A DNA stretch of 64,000 nt from Sceloporus undulatus (taxonomy: Eukaryota; Chordata; Lepidosauria; Squamata; Phrynosomatidae): assembly GCF_019175285.1 (NCBI RefSeq), contig NC_056523.1, positions 116,095,052 to 116,159,051 of the forward strand, read 5' to 3'. This document shows, piece after piece, positions 23,255 to 35,600 of the stretch. The first letter of the stretch is position 1. The number at the start of each line of letters is the position of its first letter. Below the pieces are notes generated by a model. The model worked only from the letters and a program-made list of their open reading frames with translations. It searched no databases and was not told the origin of the DNA. The translations under genes and the position numbers were made by a program.

Positions 23255-23455
23255 GAAGGAGGGCGCCTCTGGTTCCCCGGAGGAGGAGGAGAGGCAAGGC
23301 TCTTTCTCAGGCCATTCAGCCCCCCTCCCATAGATGTCCTCCTTTCCTTTAGGGCAAAGGGCGGGAATGTAGGGCAGGGCCTGGAAAAGGAGGACGCCTG
23401 GGGAAGGGCAGGCCAGCTCTGGGGCCAGCCTTGGTCCTCCCTGCGGCCAGCAAAG

Positions 23456-23510
23456 GCGGCAGCGGCAGCAGCAGGAGGAGGAGGAGGAGGAGGAGGAGGC
23501 GGCGCTGCCG
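23456..23510 (+). repeat. GGC/GCA/GGA trinucleotide repeat in the presumed 5' UTR
   Basis: A purine-rich (GGA)8-type run is flanked by GGC and GCA triplets, about 115 bases before the start codon of the DLC-type gene. Such runs are often length-polymorphic. Confidence 0.8.
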
Positions 23511-23624
23511 GGCTTTAGGCGTGCTTGGCCTCCTCCTCCTCCTCTGGGTGGCTGCTTGAGGCCGGGCGAGAGGGCTGGGGTCTCCTGGCCGGGCTGCCCT
23601 CCTTGAGAAAGGCTCGGGGCCAGG

Positions 23625-23637
23625 ATGATCCTCCCAA
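23625..23637 (+). CDS. DLC-type gene, coding exon 1 (start)
   Basis: The exon reads ATG ATC CTC CCA A and then the donor GTAAGT. Joined to exon 2 it gives [15 protein letters not shown], matching the short DLC1 start region [15 protein letters not shown]. An in-frame TGA lies at 23604-23606, so this ATG opens the frame. Position -3 is A, a fair initiation context. The GC-rich setting fits a promoter-proximal exon. The only doubt is that the exon is tiny and was found by analogy. Confidence 0.75.
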
Positions 23638-26600
23638 GTAAGTCGGGTCCCCCTCGGGAGCCCGGGGCTGGGGGCTCTTTGGAGGGGGCAGGGGGCCAAG
23701 AGAAAGCAGGTCCTGGGGCCAGGGAGAGGGAAAGGCCGGAGCAAGGCCCAGAGCCTCCAAGGGCCCCGTCGGGATGGAGGACCTTTGGGGGCCCACGGGT
23801 GAAAGGGAGGAGGAGCCCTGGGGGATGGAGTCCTCCTGCAGGGAAGGCTGCCTGGGAAAGAAGGAGGGCCTCTGGCCCCTGGTTGCATCTTCTTCGCCCG
23901 GCTCCAGTGGAGGCATTCCTCCTGGAGACAAGGGGGAAAGGCAGGAGCTGCCCGGTGCTCTTCTTAGCTTCCCTCCTGGACCCAAGGAGCCTGAAAGGGA
24001 GGGCAGGCCCTGGGGGAAGGGGGCCACAGGCTCCCAAGAAGCCGAGACCAAGGAGAGCATTTGGGTGAGCATGGGCCAGTCACACTCTCTCAGCCTCAGG
24101 GGGTTGCTCTCCAGCAGCAGAGGCTTCTCGGGGGCCCAGCAGAATACCAACCCTTGTTTAAAGACCTGGCCATGTTAAAAAACCTGGGACATGAATATGC
24201 AGCGCAAAGGGATCTTGGGGCCCTTTGGGAGACTTGGCTGAAAGGAGGAGGCTGAGAGGATGAGCTTCCCGGACTGGAGCCTCCTTCCTCAGATGCCTGG
24301 GGCGAATCTAGAGACAGACCTGTATACGCCAGTTGGGTGGGAGAATGCCAGTAGTTCTTTGGCTGGTCATTTCTGGAGGTTGATACTTAGCCTTCCCTGA
24401 ACTTCAGCCCCCCCCCCCCCCCCGCTTTGAATTTGGGACTTTGGAGTAGGAATGTAGCTTTGTTTTCCCCCTTAAATGGACTTAGAATTGGGTCAGTGGC
24501 AGAGGGCCTCAGTCTGTCTGGACCTTAGGGTGAGCCTTCTCTCTCTCAGCTGAGGCTGTTGGCCATGAGGAAAAGCCATGCATGTGATTTACGGCTGTGA
24601 TTTATCTTTTGCTTAGGGCACATGCTTCTTTGGCCGATGAAGACGTAGCTTCCAGGAGGGGTGTTTTCATTCCAGAATGATAGAAGCCATGCTGATTGGT
24701 TCCCACTTGGCACCCATCACATTAGAAAGCGATGCAGTTGTTTGTAAATGTGTAAACAGAGGGTCAGATGGGAAGGAGAGAGGACCTCCTGCCCAGAGCC
24801 ATACCTTTTGCTATTCTCCAGCCAAACCAACAAGCTCCCAGTTGTCTCTTGTTGCTGTGTCCTTGTTTCTGTGTGCCCTCAGGTCATTTCCAACTTATAG
24901 CAGATTTAAAGAGAATCTGTCACAGGAAGCTCCCAGTTACACTTACAAAATACAGTCGGCCCTCTGGATCCGCAAATTCTTTATCCATGAATTCAACCAT
25001 CCATGATTTCAAACACACACACACACACAAATTCCAAAAGGTAAAGCTTGATTTTGCCACTTTGTATAAGGGATGCCATCTTACTGTGTCTTTGTATTTA
25101 ATAGGACTTGAGCATCCATGAATTTTGGTATCCACAGGGAATTATGAACCCAGCGGATACCAAGAGCCCACTGTAGTCATTGCAGACATGCCAAAGACCA
25201 GGCATGTGAGAATCAAAGGCAAAGTGAGAATCTTGTGAGTCAGAGCTTGCATTCCAGTGATGTCCATGCTCCTGGCAAACACCACAGATGTGGATAGGGA
25301 GAATTGAGGTGTGTTACATGACCTTATGTTGGCCTTATCACTGACTCCCCAGCTGCTGCCAACAATGAACCATAGAACAGCAGGCTGCACAAAAGAGTCT
25401 GCCAATATACTTGGCTGATAAAATAGAAGGTACAGTAGGACATGTGCCTTCCAGAGTTTGACATTGGCTGATCCAGACACCAAGCAGATCCCATGCATGT
25501 TGACTCTGGTTCTGGAACAGATGGAAAGCACTGAAAGAGAACAATGGGGTTAAGAACAGGAGGAGTAGGAGGTGAAAGTACTCCTTTAGCACTGAGACAC
25601 CCTGCTTTTCTATGTCTAAGTCCAACAAGCACAGCTGAGTAATTTGGTATTGTATAAAGTTTTTTGTTTTACTGCCATAGTAAGATTAGTCATTTTGAGG
25701 AGTGAGGGAGACACACTTGATAGGCAGTAGTATAAATATAGTTGGAGAAAATCTCACCCAACATGTTTTCACAGAGGTGATCAAATATATGCTTGGCACA
25801 ATAGTCCTAATATCCAGTTCCTGTATTAATTGTATTTTCATGTGAATGAAAATGAATTATCAAAATGTAAAGAACCAAAAGGGAGCGTTGATGGAAGCGT
25901 AGGAGGGAAGGTGGTTGGGGTTTTTATTTTGTTTTATTTGGGAGGTTTTGTTTTTGGTGATTTAATACAAGAATGAAATCTCTGAATCTTGCAATAGCTG
26001 AGCAAATCCCCATTATCTAGGACTTAGGAAAGGTGGGGTGTTCTTTGTAACTGGTAGGTGTGCACCAGATAAGATCCTTGGGAAATTTGTTGTGTACCTG
26101 AAGTATTACAAACATTTTAAAACTAGGATGATAAATTTAATTTAGCCTGATTTGCATCTCTGTTTGGGAACTGGATAACAGGTGTGTTGATGGAGGAGTT
26201 CGAGTGTCTTGACTTCAAACAGATGTCAATAAAATTATACCACTGAAGCAACAATGGAAAGTTAGTGTAGTAGTGTTTGTTGCTGTGAATTTGCTGGTCA
26301 GCTGCATGTTGTAAGTCAGCTCTTCTCAACAAAGTGTCTTCCAAATATTGTAGACCATAAGAGCCACCATCCTTGTCCATGTGTAATCCAAAATATTGTG
26401 GAAACTAGTTATGAGGGCTGTTTTATGTTCTGTAATACTAAATGAGAATCTTTAAGAACAGAAACCCATGGCCCTTCATATATTGTGGACTTTATCTCCC
26501 ATCACAGCCATCAGATATATTGCCTGGGGCTAATCAGCGTTGGAAAGAAAACATTTGGGGGTCTACAGGTTCCTTACCTATGTTTTAAAAGTTAGCAATG

Positions 26601-29600
26601 AAATTGGAATGCTAAAAAGTACTTGAAATGTTATTCTTTTAAAAAGTTTAACAAACTGTTCAGTAACACAATGTTCGAACAAAGAAAAAAAAACCTCCAG
26701 TGTAACAGAGATTCATCTATAAAAAGGAAAGAGGAAGAAATCTAGCACCATCTTTAAGACTGACAGGGCTTTTTTTACCATGTGGATTTCCACACATTTC
26801 TTTAGCTTAATATGTCATTTGTCAGTGATGGATATTCTAGTTCCGTTTCTACAAAACAGAGGTTTTTCTGCTTTTATGTTTAACGTATTTTCACATGATA
26901 CTTGAAATTTATGGCATATGGAAATAATGAGAGTGTGCTTGTTTATGGCCTGTTACTTTAGATGGATCCATCTCATGTTTTATTTTCTTCACACAATACA
27001 TTTGGTTTGAGTAAGAAGATGGTTTTTCTGTTTTGACATGCTGATGAAAACTAAGGACATACGCTTGCTGTTTTTTCAAGCACAAGTTGATCTGACCTAG
27101 TAGCCTCCCTTTTAAGATTTGTACTGTATGGTACTGCATTCTGCAATCTCAGTATGGAAAAATTAGACAGGACTGGGGATCAGTCATGTTTGCATAATTT
27201 CTTCAAAGTACATATCAGTGATGGTTTGTTAAAATAAACATTTCATTTTGAACTTCTGCTAGACCTTCAGTCTTCAAGTAACAAGGCCAACAGGAAATGG
27301 AAACTTTAAACTATTCATATGTTTAGAAAGTCAGGAAGTGTGTGTTACACACAAAGAGAAGTTGTTGGGGGGGGGGGGAGTTTCATCTGATCAGAGTGAG
27401 CTGGAGAGACTCACACTATATGCAGATAATAGCATGAAGTTCATAAGGCAATACCCCCCCCCCCTTCACTCACTCTCTCTTGCAATAAGTCTTCTTCTGG
27501 AAAAAAACAAAAGAGTGTGATATCTGGAATAAACTTTTAAAGGTCAACCTAAGAACAGGCTTCTTAAGAGTGATAGAAGCTTGTTTTGCGCAAGACACCC
27601 TGGCATTCTGTTCACTTTTTATAAAATTACAAGCTAGATCTTGTGTACAGTCCTATTCACATTTATAATTATGACAGTGTCCTGACCCTAGTGTCATCCA
27701 ATGCAGGTAGGGTAGGGTGGGGGTACTGGTGGTCAAAAGAGCACACTTGTCCCTCTCCTTTGCTGTGATGATGACCTCCTCCTTAGGAGGGAGCTACTGT
27801 CTTGGCAAAGCCAAGTGCACTTGGGAGTTGTACAAACAGCCTCAAAGGGGCAGCCTCCAGCTCCCCTACTTCAGCCAGATTGGGGCCATGGCAACGACAC
27901 ACCATGGCCCTGTTCCAACCGTTCCAGGGCGCAAAAAGCAGCCACAAAAAGTGGCTCCTTTTTGCACCCTGGAAAGGATGTGATAGCTGCGGCGCTGCAG
28001 CTATACAGTGCTCCTTTGGCACTGCATCATCCAGACACAGAGGTTGTCAGTGTATAGACCACACTGGGTGACACCTCAGAGGGGATGTCACCTGGTGTGT
28101 TGGTGAGAAGGTGCTGCCTTCTAGGTCTGGTGGCTTGGCCCAAAAAGTTAATCTTCCCCCTCTCCTGCTCACCCAGGAGCTCCGCTAGACCTGGAAAAAG
28201 TGCAGGGTGGTAGAGAGTTGCCTTTGTTGTTTGCCCAGCATCTTCCCCAGACCCAGAAAGGCTATTGAAGAGAGGAGTGGGGTATTAAAAAATGATGCAT
28301 ACTGAGTGTCAAATATACTAGGTATACTGATGTGTCATAGCTAATAGTTGGTATGATTTCACCCCTAAGGTTTTGTGTAATTCCTTCTGGTTACATTGCC
28401 TTCTACTCTGATGTTGTTAATGCTTTGATTTACTTTGTCGCTCCCCTGAACTTTCTGCCAACATTCAGGTTCTGTTGTTCTGTATCCCCCAAAGTCATTC
28501 TTTTTTCCTGTATATCATCTGTGACAGCAAGAGTATGTCATTCCTCACCCTTTCTCAAACTCTTCCTGCTTGGTTCTTTGGCTGATGAACTTGGCTTATA
28601 TGTTTTCGGCATATTGCAATATCGATGGCTTCAGACTAGAGTAGTGTTCCAGCTGGTGTGCCTGTGAGTCTGTTCACACAACATAATTATGGTGCTATTA
28701 TACCACTTGAACTTCCATGTTTTCATCCCATGGAATCCTGGAGTTTGTAGTTTGGTGAGGTACTGGATCTCTCAGGCTGAGGATTCAAAATGCCCCTCTC
28801 TAACCTGCCAGTCCCAGGATTCTGTAGAATGTTGCCATGACAGTCAAAGTGGAATCATAGCACAGTTATTATGTAGAGTGAATGGATCTCGTACCCCAAA
28901 ACATGCCTGACTCATACTTCAAGATTTTTGGCTCAAGAAGAGTCAATAGGCAAACAACAAAGGTCGCAAGTGACTTTACTCATAATGGCAATAGGGAAAT
29001 ATTCATTGGATTTGGTACCTACCTAATAACTGCCACACATCTTTTTTCCAGCATGGAGAAAAGCATCAGACCAGCAATTGCAGTGTATTATGCCAATGCC
29101 AGGTTTTATGATTAGGGACTTGCCTTGTAGTTTCAGGAACCCTATTGCTCAACTACTGGTTGTAGCACTACATGCTGACATAGGTGACATCCTGCCATTT
29201 TGGATCTTGCAGAATAGATGGGGTTGAACCTTGACTAGTAGAAAAGTCTGAAAGGGCATCTGTAGAATTTGTCTACCAAGATTCTGATTCTTTCTTTAAG
29301 AAAACTAAAGACAGTTTTGTAATTATGACTTCTTCTTTCTTGATACATGCTATATATTGTAACTATGTAAAGAAGCCTTCCTAGCCATGTCTGTGCAGGC
29401 TGGGAATGACAGAGGTTGTAGTCCAGGACATATGGAGGATGCCATATTAGGAAAGGCTTGCATAAACCAGCAGAATTCAATTAATATGCAGCACCGGGAC
29501 AAAACTAGAAAAAGCAAGAGAGAATGAACATTCACTTATTGTAATATATAGTCACCCCTCTGTTTTTGCAGGGGATCCGTTCCGGAGTCCAGACCCTCCC

Positions 29601-32600
29601 CCCCCCCCCCCCCGAAAACAGAAGTTTGTCTATGTTCAAGCCCCATTGACTTGAATAGCAGTGCACACCCCATTTTGTCCCCCTCCATTTGCCACCCAGG
29701 AACGGGCGAGGGACATGGACTTCAAGCCCGTGAAAACAGAGGGACAACTGTATTTTTTAAAATCATATAATTCTGGCAATATTTCATCAAACTTCTTTTT
29801 ATAAATTTATAGTTTACCTGTTTCATGAAAAGCTACCATAATAAATTAACAAGAATGCAATTTCAGCTATTTGTGTGTGTGTATGTGTGGAAACCAATTT
29901 ATATTCACCAACATTAGCGCAAGCTAACCTAAGATCAGTGAGGTCTTTTTAAAATAGAAAAACAAATCCAGCAATTTCAAGCTTTTCTCAGCTTTGGAAC
30001 TGCTGGCTTATGTTCTTCCAGAAGTATATGAAACATGTTTACATTTTAAAGGCATCTGGTAAATGTTTTGTAGTTCTGCAAAGTTACGTTTTCCTCTTTT
30101 TTTCCTGTGGGAATGTTACAGCATTACAGACACGGGCTTTTTATTAATTGTCACAAAATGACTAGTTAGTTCCTGACATCTGTTTCAGTGAACTAAACAT
30201 AGATGTTATAGATTGTAAACTGTACAACTAAAAGATATTTAGGATAGATGGGTTATAATGGAGAATTATTGCTTCCTCAGTCCTGTAGGACATTCAGATT
30301 ACTAGAGTATTGTAGTTGAACACTATAGAGCTAGCTTGTATATATAAGAACAATATGGGTGGTGCTGCCTTTTTTAAAAAAACACCATTGTGTCTCAAAT
30401 TTGGAAGACATGTCTCCCAAATGACTTCTTGGTTATAAGTTAAATTATTGTCAGTTACTTTTGAGATCACATATTCCAATGTACTAAAGGTGCATCAGAG
30501 CAGAAAATCAATAGGGACATTGGATATGTGAAGCTGTTACAGTATTGTTATCAATGATTTAGATGCAATTGTATGTCAAATGTCTCTCCTGTATGCTGGG
30601 GTAATCATAGTAAGTTATTGATATGAAGTGTAATATTTGACTACAGAATTGTGGGAGTGGGATTGAACTGTTTTTCTACAGACAGAAAAGCAAATAGATT
30701 GATTTAGATTACATAGCAGAACACCAGTCTCTTTGACGCTTCTCAGTTGTAGCATACTGATACTACTTTAACTGCCACGACTCTGTTCTGTGGACTCATG
30801 GTATTTGTAGTTTCCTGAGGTAATTAGAATTGTTTGCCAGAGATCTCTAGTACCTCCTCAAACCCCACAACCCAGAATTTATGGTATCAAAGTGCTATAA
30901 TTTTGTAGTATTAAAAAAACCACCAAAGTGTTGGCTTTTCATGTGAAATATTGGAAAAAGTCTTTATGGGTTTTTTAAGGAAAAAAATGTTTCTTTTGCT
31001 TTCAGAAATTGAAGCCAAAGAAGCCTGTGACTGGCTGAAGGCTGCTGGTTTCCCCCAGTATGCGCAAATGTTTGAAGGTACTGCATCTTGTTCTGAGATA
31101 CTTGTTCTCATTCCAATACAGACTTGTGAAAAATGGCCAGAATTACTCCTGTTTCCTGAGGTGTAAATTGGGTTGTTTTCTGTAGATGGGTGAAATCCAG
31201 AGTCTCACTAGTGAAACTTGCAGTGCTCTCTCCCTACTCCCCTCCCTAGCCTTCTTCACCATTTAAAAATGGGCTTCCCATCCCTTCAGAGATGCTTTGA
31301 GGTATCAGTAGAGGACAGCAGTGGAGACGGGGAAATAGACCCTATCTTGATCCCTCTAAATCCCTGTGTCCTACCAGCAGTATATCACCATGTGACACTG
31401 GCCAGTGTGATCTAGAAATAAAGTTGTCAGAAAGAGAAAGTTTCTCCCTCACTGCCTCCCACTCCATTGTTTTGGTCTGATGACAAAAAGACTGCAGTGG
31501 ACCAGCTTAAATTATGTTTGTGTTAGGCTGGTAGAAGACAACACTGGTGTCTGTGTCATAAAGGAATCATTCTGTATGAAATTCTGAAAAACAGAACAGA
31601 CTTCAGTGTGTTGCCAAATTGTACAGGATTCATCTTGAATTCACTTGCTTCATGTCCTTTGAATTAAAATAAATTCTTTGAAGGATGTGAGTGTCCAAAA
31701 TGGCACTTAGCTACTTCAGAGTTGCTCAGATTACTGGAAAGCCATATGTCTGCTGCTTTCAGACATCTGTACAGTGGTACCCCGGGATACGAATGCGCCG
31801 CCTTACGAAATTTCCGGGTTACGAAAAAAATCAATTGAAAAAAACTGTTCCGGGTTACGAAGGTTATTTCGGGTTACGAAAGAAATTTTGGTGCTTTTCG
31901 GCGCTTTTTCGCACCAAATCGCGGCTTTTCCCCATTAGCGCCTATGGGTTTTCGGCTTGCGAAAGCTTTTCGGGTTACGAACGCGGCGGCGGAACGAATT
32001 AAATTCGTAACCCGGGGTACCCCTGTACTTCTTTTTACATAGGCAGCTCCAGTATCATTTGAACTTCACACCGCTTCCTTACTAAATCAGGTAGTGATGG
32101 GACTGAGGTTTATTGTGTTTTTTCTTTATAGATGCCTCTGAATTCCAGGTTCTTTTATTAGTGCATCTTTCCCACTGCAGTCATTTATCTGTTGTGTTCT
32201 GATTTACAAATCTCTGATATTATAGTTGACTGATTTAGACTATTTGGGTATTTGTATTAATTAGCTTAAGCTGTTCTTTACATTGGTCTTTTGTTATTGT
32301 AAATACTTAAATAACTTATTTCAGAAACTGAAACCTACTGTGAACTTCATCTTACAGATATGCAATTTCCTGTTGCCATCAACTCTGTGAGAAAAGATCA
32401 TGAATTTTTAGATAAAGATGAAATGGAATCCTTGTACAGGTAAATATTAGTATGAATTCCTCCTTGGCTCATTAATAGGTGTCTGGCACTCAGACTCTGA
32501 AACTTTGACATTTGAAGATATAGCAGTGTTAGTCTGTAGAATCAATATGTAGAGAGATCTTGTAGCACCTTTGAGACTAAATGAAAGAAAGACGTTTGCA

Positions 32601-35600
32601 ACATGAACTTTTGTAGAGAAATCTACTTCCTCAGATGCATTTGAAGTATACTTAAGTCTTGGAATGCTCATGCTGCCAACATCTTCCTTTCAGTTAGTGT
32701 CAAAGGTACTACAAGATCCCTGAAGCTTTGGTTAAGGAAAGCAATGAATGAAGAAAATCGGTCTGCAGTTAGGCATCTTATTAGTCTTTTCTAGATATGT
32801 TTTGTTGTATAGTTATTATATAGCTATTATTGTGTTAGAGTTTTTATAAGCAATGTATTAGTGCTGTATCAGCATACACATTGTGCCTTCAAAGGCCTTT
32901 TCTTCTAAAAGGCAAGAAATAGACTAGTACAAATGAGAAATACAGTATGTGAGTGTTCTGAATTTGAAGTCATAAACCAGACTGATGATGTCTGCATTGG
33001 CTTTCTGCTATTCCCAGTCACATTATAGAGTACTGTGTTTTACCCAGAGCCTTTAATTACTCATGTGCAATATGGCTAAGAACACAGCCATTTGTGTCTG
33101 CTAAGAGTTTACTCTGGTGTAGGTTTAGATTATAAACACTCTAAAATCACTCCAGTCTATTGGATTAGATTGAGCAGTTATCAGTACAGTATTTAAAATA
33201 GGATGATACTGGGTTTTACATTATGTTTAAGCTGTATTAATGTTTATATTTTATTAATAGCATGATGTTTTATGTGTTGTTTTATTACCCAACTGGGCAA
33301 ATGACTTGACTCAAAGAGTTGTTGTTGTTTTTTTTAAAGTAATATATACCTTCCCTTTCTGTCAGAAAAATGTTCAAGGCAGATACTTATTTTATATTGC
33401 CCTCTCCAGCCCACCCTGATGGTCAGAGTGTATTAGTGTATTAGGTGTATTAGCAGCCAAGCTACAATGAATATCATATGCAAAATTAAAATTAAAATTC
33501 TTCTGAAAAGAGCTTTGGTAAGATGCTGCGGGCGCTAAGGCGAAGCTGTCATCTTGCCAGAGCAGCTGTAATAATAAAGGTGCATGTTATAATTTTAGCT
33601 TTAAGTTATTAGTAGCTCTGAAAAATATTATGCAACTCCCACTAACCCCCTTCCCAGGGGTGTGCCAGAGTAATTGCTTAATTGCAAACAAATTATACGA
33701 CAATGCTGTCTGAAGTTCTTTAATTCCTTAATTTCTTAAAAGGTATGTGCAGCCTGCAATAAGATTTTTTAGGCCTTCATTATTTCTATGTATTTTAATA
33801 TCTGCTTTGTATAAAAGAGAATGTATCTTAGAAATGAGAAAAATTCGTCATATTGAAGGGTCCTCAGATTTAACACTGATAGAAATCAAATCTCTTTTGG
33901 AAATGATATAATCACTAATGTTTTGCTGCTTTGCCTTCCCTTATTCTCTAAATAGAAGAAAAAGGCAGGGCATCAACAAGCTGCTAAATTGTCAGGACAG
34001 ATATGTATACTAATTATTGAGCTGGATCCAACATAAGCCTTCCAGATAGAAAAGATACCTTTCTGTCTGTGGGAGGCTTTGATCCAGTAGAAGATGTCTA
34101 CTGGCAGAACAGAAAAGGAAGTAATCTTAGTCAGTCTCTCTGTGTCCTTTAATGGAGAAATTAAATGGAATGAATGCCACTGATTGGAATATTACAAGAA
34201 ATTTAGTGTCTTAGTATTAATGGATCACTCTTTTTCTCTCCAGACGGTTGAATACATTGAATAAATATGCAGCAATGAAAGTAGAAATTAATCGACCAAG
34301 AAAGCGGGTATGTTTTCATATTATGCTATCATTAATATAGCTGTAGTGGGGGTGGGTTAAATCAAAGATGTTTGCATAGAAGACTGATACTTTGAAATTT
34401 CACACTGTGTCTGTTTAACCATCAGTGAGAAAAGTTGCTACAGTAGATAAGTTCTTTTGTACTTCTGTTTTTTTCTTAATACTATTGTTTTCTGTTACAA
34501 AAATGCTTAAAATTTCTCAGATCATAGAATCATAGAGTTAGAAGAGACTGCAAGGGCCATCCAGTCCAACCCCCTGCCATGCAGGAAATCTCAGTCAAAG
34601 TATCCCTGACAGATGGCCATCCAGCCTCTACTTAAAGACCTCCAGGGAAGGAGACTCCACTACACTCCGAGGGAGTTTGTTCCACTGTCGAACAGTCCTT
34701 ACCGTCAGGAAGTTCCTCCTAATGTTGAGGTGGAATCTCTTTTCCTGTAGCTTGCATCCATTGCTCCGGGTCCTAGTCTCTGGAGCAGCAGAAAACAAGC
34801 TTGCTCTCTCCTCAATATGACATCCCTTCAAGTATTTAAACAGGGCTATCATATCACCTCTTAACCTTCTCTTCTCCAGGCTGAACATCCCCAGCTCCCT
34901 AAGTCATTCCTCATAGGACATGGTTTCCAGACCCTTCACCATTTTAGTCGTCCTCCTTTGGACACGCTCCAGTTTCTCCACATCCTTTTTAAATTGTGGG
35001 GCCCAGAACTGGACACAATATTCCAGGTGGGGCCTGACCAGAGCAGAATAGAGTGGCACTATTACTGTGTGAGCTCTTATCTTGTACATTTGAACAAAGC
35101 ATGAATGTCATCAGACATCTACATGCTCTCATACCCCAGTATGAGGTTGAAAGAAGTTACAGATCCCTGAGATGAGAAAGGACTTGTATCATTTTGGAGT
35201 GTGTCTAGGCAACCACATTTTTAATAGTACTTACCTAAAGCTAGCTAATGTGCTCTTACCACCGTGTTGTCCTTTCACATTCAGGACATCTCTATGGTTT
35301 TGTGTTAGATAAGCTTTACAGAATAATATTCCCTAATCTTCAGTGCTACAGTTTAGACCAACCAGGTTGGTATTCTATCAACCCATGGTGTACAGTACAT
35401 ATGTAGAATTCTTACATTATTCAACAGTTTGAGGATGCAGTTGCCATATTGCTCCTTCTTGTGCTTCCTTCGCTCCCCATTCCTAGATTCTAGGGGTCTA
35501 ATGGTAATATGGGGAGGAAGGCTCTAGGCTGTCAGGTGAGTTCACTCTTGCTGATCTAAAGCTTCTTTGGCAGTATAGGAAGGGCTTGAATCTGAACCTA

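Larger units (their letters stand above)
23255..24060 (+). promoter_or_regulatory. GC-rich island over the first exon and 5' UTR of the DLC-type gene
   Basis: This is the only non-transposon GC-rich block in the left half of the window. It contains the proposed first coding exon (23625-23637), and by inference the transcription start is within or just before it. No TATA box is evident. CpG content is moderate (GCGGCAGCGGCAGC, GGCGGCGCTGCCGGG). A GGA/GGC repeat lies at about 23456-23510. Long open frames on both strands here, including a 281-codon one on the minus strand, result from the GC bias. Confidence 0.6.
23638..31005 (+). other. Intron 1 of the DLC-type gene (7.4 kb)
   Basis: GTAAGT donor, TTTTGCTTTCAG acceptor. 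It holds MITEs at 24953-25173, 28675-28885, 29549-29750 and 30755-30905, a 16-base C run at 24408-24423, G and C runs at 27367-27378 and 27454-27464, a 15-base C run at 29599-29613, and a short antisense SINE-like scrap at about 24850-24905. Between them is AT-rich DNA without exons I can detect. Confidence 0.65.

Noticed and set aside
23192-24150. Long overlapping minus-strand open frames (up to 281 codons) opposite the first exon of the DLC-type gene
   Set aside because: Pro/Gly/Ser/Arg-rich, overlapping in several frames and caused by GC-rich, stop-poor DNA. No domain or splice support.
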